This document shows, in pieces, positions 47,575 through 56,557 of a DNA stretch of 64,000 nucleotides; the stretch's first letter is position 1, and every line of letters starts with the position of its first letter. Both the position numbers and the translations under genes were made by a program. Location of the stretch: the NCBI RefSeq assembly GCF_002929845.1, contig NZ_PJJS01000053.1, positions 115,703-179,702 of the forward strand. Reading direction: 5' to 3'. Source of the stretch: Cryobacterium sp. M96 (GTDB taxonomy: Bacteria > Actinomycetota > Actinomycetes > Actinomycetales > Microbacteriaceae). Below the pieces are notes generated by a model. That model was not told the origin of the DNA and did not search any database. It was given only the letters and a program-made list of their open reading frames with translations.

Positions 47575-47648
47575 GTCTGCCGCACAACCCGCGCAGTCAC
47601 GGGCCGGTCGTTCCTCCGGAAACCCGGCTCGTGACAGACTTCTCGATT

Positions 47649-48284
47649 ATGTCTGAACCAGCCCTGGCCAAGCGTGGCCGCCCCGGATACGACCAGCCCG
47701 CCATTCTCGAGGTGGCGGTCGCCGCCTTCAACGAGTTCGGTTACGACGCCACCTCGATGGGCGTGCTCGCGACCCGCCTCGGCCTGTCGAAATCGGCGAT
47801 CTACCACCACTTCACCTCGAAGGAGGAGCTGCTGGAACAGGCTCTCGGCGAGGCCCTCGACGGACTCGAAGGGGTGCTGCTCAAGCAGAGCGCCCAGTGC
47901 GGCCCGGCCATCGACCGGCTCGCCGCGGTGCTGCGCGGAGCCGTGGAGGTGCTCACCTCCCGGCTGCCCTACGTGACGCTGCTGCTACGGGTGCGCGGAA
48001 ACACGGATGTCGAGCGCGCCGCGCTCGCCCGCCGGCGCTTATTCGACCGGGCCGTATCCGCCCTCGTGGTGGAGGCCCGCGATGAGGGGTCCCTGCGCGG
48101 CGACATCGACCCTCGGATCGTGACCCGGCTGCTGTTCGGCATGGTGAACTCGATCGTGGAGTGGTACCGGCCGGAGGGGCCGGAAGATGCCGGTCAACTC
48201 GCCAACGATGTGCTCGCGGTGGCGCTCGACGGGCTGCGGGTGGCGCCGGGCTCGCGGGTCTCGGCGAGCTCGACCACCGAATAG
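47649..48284 (+). CDS. paaR: TetR-family regulator, probably PaaR
   Basis: The 211-residue regulator has an N-terminal helix-turn-helix (ATSMGVLATRLGLSKSAIYHHFTSKEELLEQAL) and a C-terminal TetR_C_33-like domain (RVRGNTDVERAALARRR, FGMVNSIVEWYRPEG). It is downstream of paaK and probably represses the paa genes, releasing on phenylacetyl-CoA, as PaaR does elsewhere. ATG 47649 was preferred; GTG 47631, six codons upstream, is possible since neither has a clear ribosome site. It may also act on the liv-type operon (see operator 36046). Confidence 0.82.
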   Translation: MSEPALAKRGRPGYDQPAILEVAVAAFNEFGYDATSMGVLATRLGLSKSAIYHHFTSKEELLEQALGEALDGLEGVLLKQSAQCGPAIDRLAAVLRGAVEVLTSRLPYVTLLLRVRGNTDVERAALARRRLFDRAVSALVVEARDEGSLRGDIDPRIVTRLLFGMVNSIVEWYRPEGPEDAGQLANDVLAVALDGLRVAPGSRVSASSTTE

Positions 48285-48293
48285 AGGAGACAC

Positions 48294-48737
48294 GTGAACG
48301 AGAACTGGAAGATCACGCTCGGCGAACTTGACGAGAAGATGGGCGTGACCATCCTCGAGCAGTCCGCGGAGCGGGTCGTCGCGACGATGCCGGTGGAGGG
48401 CAACCGGCAGTCCTTCGGGCTGCTGCACGGCGGGGCATCCGTCGCCTTCGCCGAGGCTCTCGGCTCGTGGGCTGCCGTGATCCATGCGGGCCCGGGGCGA
48501 AGCGCGGTGGGCCTCGACATCAACGCGACCCACCACCTCGCGGCGCGGTCGGGAATCGTGACCGGGGTGGCGACGGCCATCCGGCTCGGGCGCACGATCG
48601 CCTGCCACGAGATCGTGATCAGCGACGACCAGGGCCGTCGGTTGTGCACCGCGCGCATCACGAACCTGATCGTCGACGCGCCCGACCGGCCGCCGTTCGT
48701 GCCCCGGGCGCAAGACGGCGCGACACCGGTGGACTAA
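48294..48737 (+). CDS. hotdog-fold thioesterase (YbdB/MenI-like)
   Basis: The 147-residue protein differs from PaaI in having Glu in LLHGGASVAFAEALGSWAA, the arrangement of EntH/MenI-type thioesterases, and GLDINATHHLAARSG. It is a candidate housekeeping or proofreading acyl-CoA thioesterase. It starts at GTG 48294 with GAGGAGAC upstream, 9 nt after the regulator stop, so it is co-transcribed with paaR. Two different thioesterases thus flank the ligase and regulator. Confidence 0.85.
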   Translation: MNENWKITLGELDEKMGVTILEQSAERVVATMPVEGNRQSFGLLHGGASVAFAEALGSWAAVIHAGPGRSAVGLDINATHHLAARSGIVTGVATAIRLGRTIACHEIVISDDQGRRLCTARITNLIVDAPDRPPFVPRAQDGATPVD

Positions 48738-48747
48738 TCTCACTTAC

Positions 48748-49092
48748 ATGAACGCATCGGACCCTGACCAGGAGCCCCGGCCCACCCCCGGGAGCGACGC
48801 CCGCTGGACGTTCCTGACCAACCACGCACACGTTCTCGTCACGATCGCGCGGGATCCGCAGTGCCGGATGCGCGAAGTGGCCTCCCGGGTGGGCGTCACC
48901 GAGCGCGGGGCCCAGAAGATCATCGCCGATCTCGTGGCGAGCGGTTACATCACGAGAACCCGGGTCGGGCGGCGCAACAGCTACCAGATCGCCCCCGGGC
49001 GACCGTTCCGGCATCCGGTGTCCGAAGGACACGAACTCGACGAGCTGCTCGCCGTGCTCGTGCCGGTCCCACCCCCCAAGTTGGACACCTGA
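48748..49092 (+). CDS. small winged-helix transcriptional regulator
   Basis: The 114-residue protein is one MarR/ArsR-like winged helix: LTNHAHVLVTIARDPQCRMREVASRVGVTERGAQKIIADLVASGYITRTRVGRRNSYQI covers all three helices and the wing. The disordered N-terminus and short C-terminus leave no room for a ligand domain. Similar small proteins are common in actinobacteria without known targets. ATG 48748 is 10 nt after the thioesterase stop, so it may join the same transcript. Confidence 0.85.
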   Translation: MNASDPDQEPRPTPGSDARWTFLTNHAHVLVTIARDPQCRMREVASRVGVTERGAQKIIADLVASGYITRTRVGRRNSYQIAPGRPFRHPVSEGHELDELLAVLVPVPPPKLDT

Positions 49093-49163
49093 ACGGCAGT
49101 TCGCTAATCTGGGAGTGTTCTGATCGTTCTTCCTCATTCATCCCCCAGTTTGGAGAGTCCGCC

Positions 49164-49676
49164 GTGAGCACCGAAGGCACCACCCCTGCAGGCACACCGG
49201 AAACCGCCGAGGCGTCCACGCCGGCGCCGTCGCCAGCCGGCAGCATCGTCGTCGGCCACGACGGCTCGGCCTTCGCAGACCACGCGCTCAGCACGGCGCT
49301 CGGGCTCGCCGATCAGTTGCACGCCCCGGTCGTGATCGTGCGCGCCTGGTCAATCGACACCGCCCCCAGGCCCGCGAACTGGGAGTTCGGCTACGTGTCG
49401 ACGTTCGCCGAATACTCGGAGGCGGTTCGGGCCGCACTGATCGAGGACACCGCTGCGCTGGTGCATGCCTTCCCGAACGTGACCGTCGACTACCGGGCCG
49501 TGCATGCGGGGCCTGCCCGCAGCCTGATCGAGGTGTCGCGTGAGGCGCGGATGCTCGTGGTCGGTTCCCGCGGGCGCGGCAACCTGGCCGGACTGTTGTT
49601 GGGCTCGGTCAGCGACCAGTGCACCCGGCTCTCGGTCTGCCCGGTGCTGGTGACGCGCAAACGACCGAATCGCTGA
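49164..49676 (+). CDS. universal stress protein (UspA family)
   Basis: The 170-residue protein has a 30-residue Ala/Pro/Thr-rich N-terminus and one Usp domain. This starts SIVVGHDGSAFADHALSTALGLA and ends with the ATP-binding segment VVGSRGRGNLAGLLLGSVSDQC. The GxRGxG-like motif suggests an ATP-binding UspA. GTG 49164 has GGAGA upstream. It is 9 nt before the P-type ATPase gene and probably co-expressed with it. Confidence 0.9.
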   Translation: MSTEGTTPAGTPETAEASTPAPSPAGSIVVGHDGSAFADHALSTALGLADQLHAPVVIVRAWSIDTAPRPANWEFGYVSTFAEYSEAVRAALIEDTAALVHAFPNVTVDYRAVHAGPARSLIEVSREARMLVVGSRGRGNLAGLLLGSVSDQCTRLSVCPVLVTRKRPNR

Positions 49677-49685
49677 CCCAGACGG

Positions 49686-52442
49686 ATGCCCACCACCTCT
49701 CCCGCAGCGGCGGCCACCGAGCACGCCGCCTGGCACACCCTCTCGGCCGCTGAAACCACGGCGGCCCAGGACGTCGACGCCCGCGCCGGGCTCGCCGCAT
49801 CCGAGGTCGACGACCGCCGTCGGCGATACGGACCGAACTTGCTGCGTAAGCCGAAACGCGTGCCGACCTGGCGCAAGATCGTGCGCCTTCTCGGCGAGAA
49901 GATGACGATCGTGCTCCTGGTGGCCGCGGTCGTCAGCGCCGTCGTCTCGCAAGAACTCGAGACACCGATCGTAATCCTGGTCGTGATCATCCTCAACACC
50001 GTTCTGAATTATGTGCAGGAGCGGAGGGCCGAGAGCAGCCTCCAGGCGCTGCAGCAGCTGTCGGAAGGCAAGGCCGTCGCTCGGCGGGACGGAACCGAAC
50101 TCGAGGTGCAATTCTCCGATCTTGTGCCGGGCGACATCGTGCTCCTCGATGCCGGGGACTCCGTTCCGGCGGACGGTCGCATCATCGAGAATGCCGGCTT
50201 GCAGGTGGCCGAGGCGACCCTGACCGGGGAATCCGAGCCGGTCGGGAAGACGATTCCCGCTCTGGACGATGCGGAACTGCCGCTCACAGACCGCACCAAC
50301 ATGCTTTTCATGAACACCCTGGTCACTCGCGGCCGCGCCACCATGGTGGTCACCGACACCGGCATGGGCACGGCCGTCGGCGGCATCGCGGTGCTGTTGA
50401 ACGAGGTGAAGAACGACAAAACACCGTTGCAGCGGAGGATCGACCAGCTGGCCCAGCTGCTCACCGTGGCGGCGCTGGTCGTGGTGGCGATCGTCTTCGT
50501 GCTGGGCCTCCTGCGCGGGGACTCCTGGACCGAGCTGCTGATCACCGCCGTCTCGCTGGCCGTGGCGACCATTCCTGAGGGTCTCACCGCGGTCGTCGCG
50601 TTCACCCTGGCGATGGGCGCCTCCCGGCTGGCCGCCCGAGGCGCCATCATCAAGCAGCTCTCGGCGGTGGAAACCCTCGGCAGCGTCAGCCATATCGCCA
50701 CCGATAAGACCGGCACGCTGACCATGAACGAGATGACGGCCCGCCGACTGCACACCCATGGCCGCGATTTCCGCATCACCGGCGAGGGCTACTCCACCGA
50801 CGGCCGGATCCTCACCGGTGATGACCGGCCCCTGCCTGACCTCACCGAGGCGTTCCTAACCATGGCCCTGTGCAATGACGCCGTACTGAACGACGGCGTG
50901 CTGGTCGGCGACCCCACCGAAGGAGCCCTGGCCGTTCTCGCCGAGAAGGGCGGCATCGACGTCGCAGCTGCGAGGCGGACCCACCCCCGGGTAGCCGAAG
51001 TGCCCTTCGACTCCGACTACAAATTCATGGCCACATTCCACCGGCCGGCAGAGCCGACGACCGGACTGCCGCGACCGCCCGGACACCGCTGCTTCGCCAA
51101 GGGCGCACCGGGCGCACTGCTGCCCCTGACCGACTCGGTGCTCACCGACGACGGCATCCGCCCTCTCGATGCCACCATGCAGCAACGAATCCACGACACC
51201 ATCCAGGAACTGGCCGGTGAGGGCCTGCGCACGATCATGGTCGCCGGACGCACCCTCGACGCCGGCACCGTTCCGGGCGACGACTCGGGTCGCTCCCTGG
51301 TCACCGGTCTGACCCTCTACGCCATCGTCGGAATCGTCGATCCACCCAGGGTTGAGGCGGCCAAGGCCATCGCGGTGGCGCTCGGCGCCGGCATCCGCGT
51401 GCACATGATCACGGGCGACCATCTCGTGACGGCCTCGGCCATCGCCCGCAACCTGGGCCTGCCCGGAGAGGCTGCTGCCGGTCCTACGCTGGACGACCTC
51501 GACGATCACGCGCTCGCCGCGCGGGCCGCTGACTACGGGGTACTCGCCCGGGTCACCCCGGCCCACAAGATCCGGGTGGTCAGGGCGTTGCAGGCCGGCG
51601 GCAATGTCGTTGCAATGACCGGTGACGGCGTCAACGACGCGCCGGCCCTGAAGCAGGCCGACATCGGCATCGCCATGGGTATCACCGGCACGGATGTCTC
51701 CAAAGGCGCCGCAAACATGATCCTCACCGACGACAACTTCTCCACGATCGTCGCCGCGGTGCAGGAGGGACGCGGCATCTACGCCAACATCCTGAAGTTC
51801 GTCAGGTTCCAGCTGACCACGGCGTGGGGATTCGTGCTCATCTTCCTGATCGCGGGCGTCACCGGGTGGGCCGCGGGCGCGCCGTTCACGGCGCTTCAGA
51901 TCCTCTGGGTCAACATCATCATGGACGGCCCACCCGCACTGGCGCTCGGCTTGGATCCGGCCGAACCCGGAACGATGAGCTGGCCTCCGCGCCCGTCCAA
52001 CGAACCTCTGCTCACTCGGGACAGGATGCTGCGTATTCTCGGGCTCGGCCTCGTCATGGCCGCGGGAACCCTGACCGTGTTGACCCAGGCGTCCGCCCTG
52101 TTCCCGGACAGTGCGGGCAACGCGGCCTTCGCCACCACCCTCGCGTTCACGACCTTCGTCTTCTACCAGGTGTTCAACCTGCTCAACGTGCGCTCGGACA
52201 CCCACTCCGTCTTCTCACTCCAGACGTTCACCAACCGCAGCATCTGGCTGGCACTCACCGCCGTGATCATCCTGCAGGTCCTCGTGGTGCAGATGGACGT
52301 GCTCCAAGGACTCTTCGACACGACCTCCCTCACGTCGGGCCAATGGGGTCTGTGCGTGCTGGTCGGGTCGTCGGTGCTCTGGATCGAGGAGGTCCGAAAA
52401 GCCATCGTGCGGGCAGCCGGGCATCGCGCAGCTCGCCGCTGA
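49686..52442 (+). CDS. P2-type cation-transporting ATPase (Ca2+/Na+-like)
   Basis: The 918-residue pump has an N-terminal cation-ATPase domain and phosphatase motif TGES. Helix M4 carries VATIPEGLTAVV (PEGL, as in SERCA-like pumps) and the phosphorylated Asp lies in ATDKTGTLTMN. The nucleotide-binding KGAPGALL and hinge TGDGVNDAPALKQADIG follow. Helix M6 has NIIMDGPPALALGLDP, with the Asp usual in Ca/Na pumps. Ten membrane helices are expected. It probably exports Ca2+ or monovalent cations. The USP gene upstream suggests energy- or stress-linked use. Confidence 0.92.
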   Translation: MPTTSPAAAATEHAAWHTLSAAETTAAQDVDARAGLAASEVDDRRRRYGPNLLRKPKRVPTWRKIVRLLGEKMTIVLLVAAVVSAVVSQELETPIVILVVIILNTVLNYVQERRAESSLQALQQLSEGKAVARRDGTELEVQFSDLVPGDIVLLDAGDSVPADGRIIENAGLQVAEATLTGESEPVGKTIPALDDAELPLTDRTNMLFMNTLVTRGRATMVVTDTGMGTAVGGIAVLLNEVKNDKTPLQRRIDQLAQLLTVAALVVVAIVFVLGLLRGDSWTELLITAVSLAVATIPEGLTAVVAFTLAMGASRLAARGAIIKQLSAVETLGSVSHIATDKTGTLTMNEMTARRLHTHGRDFRITGEGYSTDGRILTGDDRPLPDLTEAFLTMALCNDAVLNDGVLVGDPTEGALAVLAEKGGIDVAAARRTHPRVAEVPFDSDYKFMATFHRPAEPTTGLPRPPGHRCFAKGAPGALLPLTDSVLTDDGIRPLDATMQQRIHDTIQELAGEGLRTIMVAGRTLDAGTVPGDDSGRSLVTGLTLYAIVGIVDPPRVEAAKAIAVALGAGIRVHMITGDHLVTASAIARNLGLPGEAAAGPTLDDLDDHALAARAADYGVLARVTPAHKIRVVRALQAGGNVVAMTGDGVNDAPALKQADIGIAMGITGTDVSKGAANMILTDDNFSTIVAAVQEGRGIYANILKFVRFQLTTAWGFVLIFLIAGVTGWAAGAPFTALQILWVNIIMDGPPALALGLDPAEPGTMSWPPRPSNEPLLTRDRMLRILGLGLVMAAGTLTVLTQASALFPDSAGNAAFATTLAFTTFVFYQVFNLLNVRSDTHSVFSLQTFTNRSIWLALTAVIILQVLVVQMDVLQGLFDTTSLTSGQWGLCVLVGSSVLWIEEVRKAIVRAAGHRAARR

Positions 52443-52458
52443 GACCTGCCCGACCCGC

Positions 52459-52507
52459 AACGCGAGAAGGGGCATCCACCGTGACGGCGGATGCCCCTTC
52501 TCGCGTT
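52459..52507. terminator. strong bidirectional hairpin terminator
   Basis: A perfect 19-bp stem (AACGCGAGAAGGGGCATCC at 52459-52477 paired with 52489-52507) with an 11-nt loop separates the convergent ATPase and helicase genes. On the plus strand it is followed by ATTT, on the minus strand by GCGGGT. It can stop transcription from both sides. Confidence 0.85.
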
Positions 52508-52536
52508 ATTTCAGGAGGTGCTGGAGTTGCTGCCGA

Positions 52537-54534
52537 CTACATTCCGGCGAGGTCGCGCACCGACGTGTCGCCGGGGGCCGCGTTCGTGAAGGAGGCCTCG
52601 ATCTCGGCGCGGCCCAGCAGCTCATCCATGCGGCGGCGACGCTGCTTCGGGATGAGCGTGACGACGGTACCGGACTTGCCGGCGCGCCCGGTACGACCGG
52701 AGCGGTGCAGGTAGGTCTTGTACTCGTCGGGAGCGTCGGCCTGGATGACCAGGTCGATGTCGTCCACGTGGATGCCGCGAGCCGCGACATCCGTTGCCAC
52801 CAGCACGTTGACGCGACCGCTGGTCAGCATCTGCAGGTTGCGGGTGCGGCGAGCCTGGTTCAGGTCGCCGTGCAGGCTCGTGGCCTTCACGCCGGCGTCT
52901 TCGAGCTGCTCGGCGAGCTGTTCGGCGTAGGCACGGGTGCGCGAGAAGATCAGCGTCTTGCCCTGGCGGTCGACGAGCTGGCCGATGATGGCGCTCTTGT
53001 CGCGGTGCTCGATGACGAGCACACGGTGGTCGATGGTGGAGGAGGCCTGATCTTCGCCGGCAACCTCGTGCACGGCCGGGTTGACCAGGAATTCCTTGAC
53101 CAGCGAGGCGACGCCCTTGTCGAGGGTGGCCGAGAAGAGCAGCTTCTGGCCGCCCTTCTTGGTCTGACGCAGGATGCGCTGAACCGGCTCGAGAAAGCCC
53201 AGGTCGCACATGTAGTCGGCCTCGTCAAGGACGGTGACGACGACCTCGCTGAGGTCGAGGCGACCCTGCTCGATGAGGTCTTCGATGCGACCGGCGGTGC
53301 CGATGATGATGTCCACGCCGCGCTGGAGGGCGCTGACCTGGCGGTACTGCGGAACGCCGCCGTAGATCTGGGTGGTGAAGAGGCCGACGCTGCGGGCTAT
53401 GGGCTGGATGGTGCGGTCGATCTGCAGGGCCAGCTCACGGGTCGGGGCCAGAATGAGCGCGCGGGGCTTGCGGGCCATCTTGCGGTCCTTGGCGCCGTTG
53501 TTCTCCAGCAGCTTCTCCACGAGGGGAGCGCCGAAGGCGATGGTCTTGCCGGAACCGGTCTTGCCACGGCCGAGCACGTCGCGCCCGGCGAGTACGTCCG
53601 GGATGGTCGCGGCCTGGATCGGGAACGGCGCTGCGGCACCGAGGGTGGCGAGCTCGCGCACGATGTTCTCACCGAGGCCCAAGTCGCCGAAGGTCACGCC
53701 GACGACTTCGGCAGCCGTCGTCGCGATGGCTTCGAGGCGCTCAAGCACGACGTCGTCACCAGCGGCGAAGTGCGCCTTGGTGTCGCGGTCGGGGTAGAAG
53801 TTGCTGGAGTGGCCGCCATCGGACGCCGAGCGGGCCGGACGCGCCGGACGGTCGGAGTTCGAACGCTCGGAACGGTCGTAGCCGCCACGCTCGGTGCGGG
53901 CCGGACGGTCGCCGTAGGACGAACGGTCGTTGTTGTTGTACGCCGGACGATCCGTGCGCGGGGCTCGGTCGCCGTAGGAGGGTCGGTCGTTGCCGTAGGA
54001 CGGACGGTCCGTGCGCGGACGGTCGTTGTTGTACGCCGGACGATCCGTGCGCGGGGCACGGTCGCCGTAGGAGGGTCGGTCGTTGCCGTAGGACGGACGG
54101 TCCGTGCGCGGACGGTCGTTGTTGTACGCCGGACGATCCGTGCGCGGGGCACGGTCGCCGTAGGAGGGTCGGTCAGTGTTGTACGCGGGACGGTCGCTGC
54201 GGGGACGGTCGCTGTTGTACGAGGGACGGTCTCCGCGCGGGGCACCACCAGAAGAGGGACGGTCGCTGCGGTTCGGGCGGTCGCCGTAGGCGGGGCGCTC
54301 GGAGCGCTGGCCGTAGGTCGGGCGGTCGTTGCCGGCGGGGCGGCCGTTGCCGGAGGCCGGACGGTCATTGCCTGCGGGGCGGCCGGCGGCACGGTCGGCC
54401 CGCTCGCCGGCGTTCCACCGGGCTTTCTTGGGCGCACCCTCGGCGGCGTTGTGGCCGCGGTGTCCGGGGCTCTTGCTGCCGCCCTTGGACGGTCCACCCT
54501 TGGCGGAGTACTTGGGATCGAAGTTCTTAGGCAT
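52537..54534 (-). CDS. DEAD-box RNA helicase with repetitive N-terminal tail
   Basis: The 665-residue protein has about 225 disordered N-terminal residues rich in Asp-Arg-Pro-Ser-Tyr units. The DEAD helicase core (about 250-660) has motif I GKTGSGKT, Ib-like GTAGR (usual TPGR changed), II LDEADYM, III FSATL and VI HRSGRTGRAG. The Q-motif side is FGDLGLGENIVRELATLG. Such helicases remodel structured RNA, especially during cold or ribosome assembly. The tail may bind RNA or drive condensates. ATG 54534 is preceded by AGGAAC, and a 5' region of up to about 260 nt precedes it. Confidence 0.9.
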   Translation of the reverse strand: MPKNFDPKYSAKGGPSKGGSKSPGHRGHNAAEGAPKKARWNAGERADRAAGRPAGNDRPASGNGRPAGNDRPTYGQRSERPAYGDRPNRSDRPSSGGAPRGDRPSYNSDRPRSDRPAYNTDRPSYGDRAPRTDRPAYNNDRPRTDRPSYGNDRPSYGDRAPRTDRPAYNNDRPRTDRPSYGNDRPSYGDRAPRTDRPAYNNNDRSSYGDRPARTERGGYDRSERSNSDRPARPARSASDGGHSSNFYPDRDTKAHFAAGDDVVLERLEAIATTAAEVVGVTFGDLGLGENIVRELATLGAAAPFPIQAATIPDVLAGRDVLGRGKTGSGKTIAFGAPLVEKLLENNGAKDRKMARKPRALILAPTRELALQIDRTIQPIARSVGLFTTQIYGGVPQYRQVSALQRGVDIIIGTAGRIEDLIEQGRLDLSEVVVTVLDEADYMCDLGFLEPVQRILRQTKKGGQKLLFSATLDKGVASLVKEFLVNPAVHEVAGEDQASSTIDHRVLVIEHRDKSAIIGQLVDRQGKTLIFSRTRAYAEQLAEQLEDAGVKATSLHGDLNQARRTRNLQMLTSGRVNVLVATDVAARGIHVDDIDLVIQADAPDEYKTYLHRSGRTGRAGKSGTVVTLIPKQRRRRMDELLGRAEIEASFTNAAPGDTSVRDLAGM
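53933..54180 (-). repeat. 93-bp tandem repeats inside the helicase gene
   Basis: The sequence TTGTTGTACGCCGGACGATC recurs at 53933, 54026 and 54119, exactly 93 bp apart. Each period encodes 31 residues (DRAPRTDRPAYNNDRPRT then DRPSYGNDRPSYG). Units are nearly identical in DNA, so recent duplication or gene conversion is likely and copy number may vary between strains. Confidence 0.9.
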
Positions 54535-54796
54535 GAAAAATGTTCCTGGGTTGTATTGGGTACATGGCAGAACAACGCCGCACACGCGACGCAACCTGAG
54601 AACCCGGGCAGTCTATGGCCGGGGCCGTTCACATACAGTGATTTTTCACCAGCGGATTACTGGGAAACCGGCCCATCCTGACTTACAAACCCATCCGCGC
54701 ACACAAAAAAACGCACGGTGTCAAGAGCCGACCTGTCTACGTTACCTGATCGATGCCGCAATGTCACGGATCACCTTCACCGCTTACTCTGTTCAC

Positions 54797-55276
54797 ATGC
54801 TGACGACCATCAACATTGAGTCCCCGCGGCAGCCGGAGATCGCCGCGTTGCTGCGACTGAGCGGCGATTACGCCCACTCGCTGTACCCACCGGAGAGCAA
54901 CTTTCTGCTCGACGTCGACGAGCTCGAGCAGCCGGGTGTCGCCGTGTACGTCGTGCGGGATGCGACGGCCCGCGCCGTGGGGATCGCCGCGCTGGTTGGT
55001 GGGGCCGGCACGACCAGCGCGGCGGAGCTGAAGCGCATGTTCGTGCACCCCGACGCCCGGGGCCGCGGCGTGGCCGCCCGCCTGCTGGCGGGGATCGAGA
55101 CGGATGCCGCGGCCCGCGGCATCCGAGAAATCGTGCTGGAGACCGGACCGGAGAGCTATGCCGCGCTCTCCTTCTATCGGAGCGTCGGCTACCGGGAGGT
55201 TCCCCTATTCGGTCAGTACGTGGGCGAAGCCTTCAGCGTCTGCTTTGCCAAGACGATCCCGGGAACCCGGCCATGA
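54797..55276 (+). CDS. GNAT-family N-acetyltransferase
   Basis: The 159-residue protein has the acetyl-CoA motif region LKRMFVHPDARGRGVAARLLAGIE (R/Q-x2-G-x-G/A) near residue 80 and LETGPESYAALSFYRSVGY near residue 118. The segment ending in FYRSVGY is usual for small-molecule or protein GNATs. ATG 54797 gives a compact domain; an in-frame ATG at 54761 is possible. It overlaps the FUSC gene by 4 bp. Substrate unknown. Confidence 0.88.
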   Translation: MLTTINIESPRQPEIAALLRLSGDYAHSLYPPESNFLLDVDELEQPGVAVYVVRDATARAVGIAALVGGAGTTSAAELKRMFVHPDARGRGVAARLLAGIETDAAARGIREIVLETGPESYAALSFYRSVGYREVPLFGQYVGEAFSVCFAKTIPGTRP

Positions 55277-56460
55277 CCCGGGATCGGGCAGCCGCCGGCA
55301 CTTTGGCGCAGGTGAGTGTGCATCGCGCACGGAGGACGGTGTCCTGGCTGGGAGTGGCCGCGACCAGCCCGAGAATCGTGCAGGCGGTCAAGGCCGCCAT
55401 CGCCGTCGCCATCGCCTGGTCGATCGCGCCGTTGCTGCCTGGTGTGGCGGATGACTACCCCTACTACGCCCCGCTGGGCGCGCTAGTGAGCATGTACCCG
55501 ACGCTGATGAGTTCGGTGCGGAACGCCCTGCAGACCCTGGGCGGCCTCACCGTCGGAATCCTGCTCGCGGGGGCGGTCATCGTTTTGAGCGAGCCGAACG
55601 TTCTCACAATCTCGCTCGCGGTCGGCGTCGGCGCCGCGATCTCGGCCACCGGCTGGTTCGGCGCCAGCCGGGAGTACATTCCGGTGACGGCGCTGTTCGT
55701 GCTGATCGTCGGCGGGCCGAATGCCGACGGTTATTCCATCGGGTATCTGGTGCAGATGACGCTGGGAATCGCGATCGGCCTCGCCGTGAACCTCCTCTTC
55801 TTTCCGCCGTTGGCCTTCGAAGCCGTCGGCCAGCAGCTGATCCGCTTTCGCCGCACGCTGGCCGATCAGCTCTCGGAGGTGGCCGACGCCCTGGCCGACA
55901 GCTGGCCGCCTGAACGGGACGGTTGGGCCTTCCGCAGTCAGGAACTCGTGGCGGTCGGCCGCGCGGTGCGCGTGGCGGTCAGTCACGCCGATGACAGTCG
56001 CAAGGGCAACCCGCGCGCCCGCGTGCATCAGCGGGATCTTCGCTCGGACTACGACGAGCTGTCGGCCCTTGAGGACGTGACCTTCCACGTGCGCGACTTG
56101 ACGGAGGTGCTGGCCGCGGCGGTCTGGGGGCAGCCGGTCCAGCTCGAGTTGCACCCCGAGTTGCGGCCGGCGCTCGGCCGGACCTTACACGCCGCGGCCG
56201 CCGTGCTGCGGGACTGGGACACGGATGATGACGAGCAGGCGGCATTCGCCGAGGCGGGTGCCGCTCTGACGGACCTGATGACCGAGCTGGACGAGCGGCG
56301 AAACTCTGCCCCGGTGATGTCGCTGGGGGTCGCGGCGACGGTCGCGATGGACGTCACCCGCATTCTCACCGCCCTTCGGCCGCATATCCTGCCGGAGGCC
56401 GACGAGGGCGACCAGGCCGACGAGGCAAACGCCGCCCCGGACCCGACGCCGACGCGCTAA
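55273..56460 (+). CDS. FUSC/aromatic acid exporter-like membrane protein
   Basis: The 395-residue protein has about six helices in residues 30-190 (VKAAIAVAIAWSIAPLLPG, LGALVSMYPTLMSSVRNALQTLGGLTVG). A long cytoplasmic helical part and one more helix near the end follow. This half-size FUSC/ArAE layout is common in actinobacteria. Possible export of weak acids or lipid precursors is inferred only from the family. ATG overlaps the GNAT stop (ATGA). Confidence 0.82.
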   Translation: MTRDRAAAGTLAQVSVHRARRTVSWLGVAATSPRIVQAVKAAIAVAIAWSIAPLLPGVADDYPYYAPLGALVSMYPTLMSSVRNALQTLGGLTVGILLAGAVIVLSEPNVLTISLAVGVGAAISATGWFGASREYIPVTALFVLIVGGPNADGYSIGYLVQMTLGIAIGLAVNLLFFPPLAFEAVGQQLIRFRRTLADQLSEVADALADSWPPERDGWAFRSQELVAVGRAVRVAVSHADDSRKGNPRARVHQRDLRSDYDELSALEDVTFHVRDLTEVLAAAVWGQPVQLELHPELRPALGRTLHAAAAVLRDWDTDDDEQAAFAEAGAALTDLMTELDERRNSAPVMSLGVAATVAMDVTRILTALRPHILPEADEGDQADEANAAPDPTPTR

Positions 56461-56557
56461 TCCAGGCGAGGACGCCCCGCCCCGTTCCCGGACGGGATTC
56501 GGTGCGGCGCGAGAAACGAATTAGTCTCGTTGCACTACCCCGCAGCTCGGAGCACAC

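Noticed and set aside
53933-54180. Regular 93-bp repeats considered as CRISPR-like
   Set aside because: They are in frame within a protein-coding gene, have no unique spacers, and no cas genes are present.
52705-54681. 658-codon open frame on the plus strand with RGTVAVGGSV-like repeats
   Set aside because: It is the antisense of the DEAD-box helicase and its repetitive tail; the minus-strand protein has all helicase motifs.
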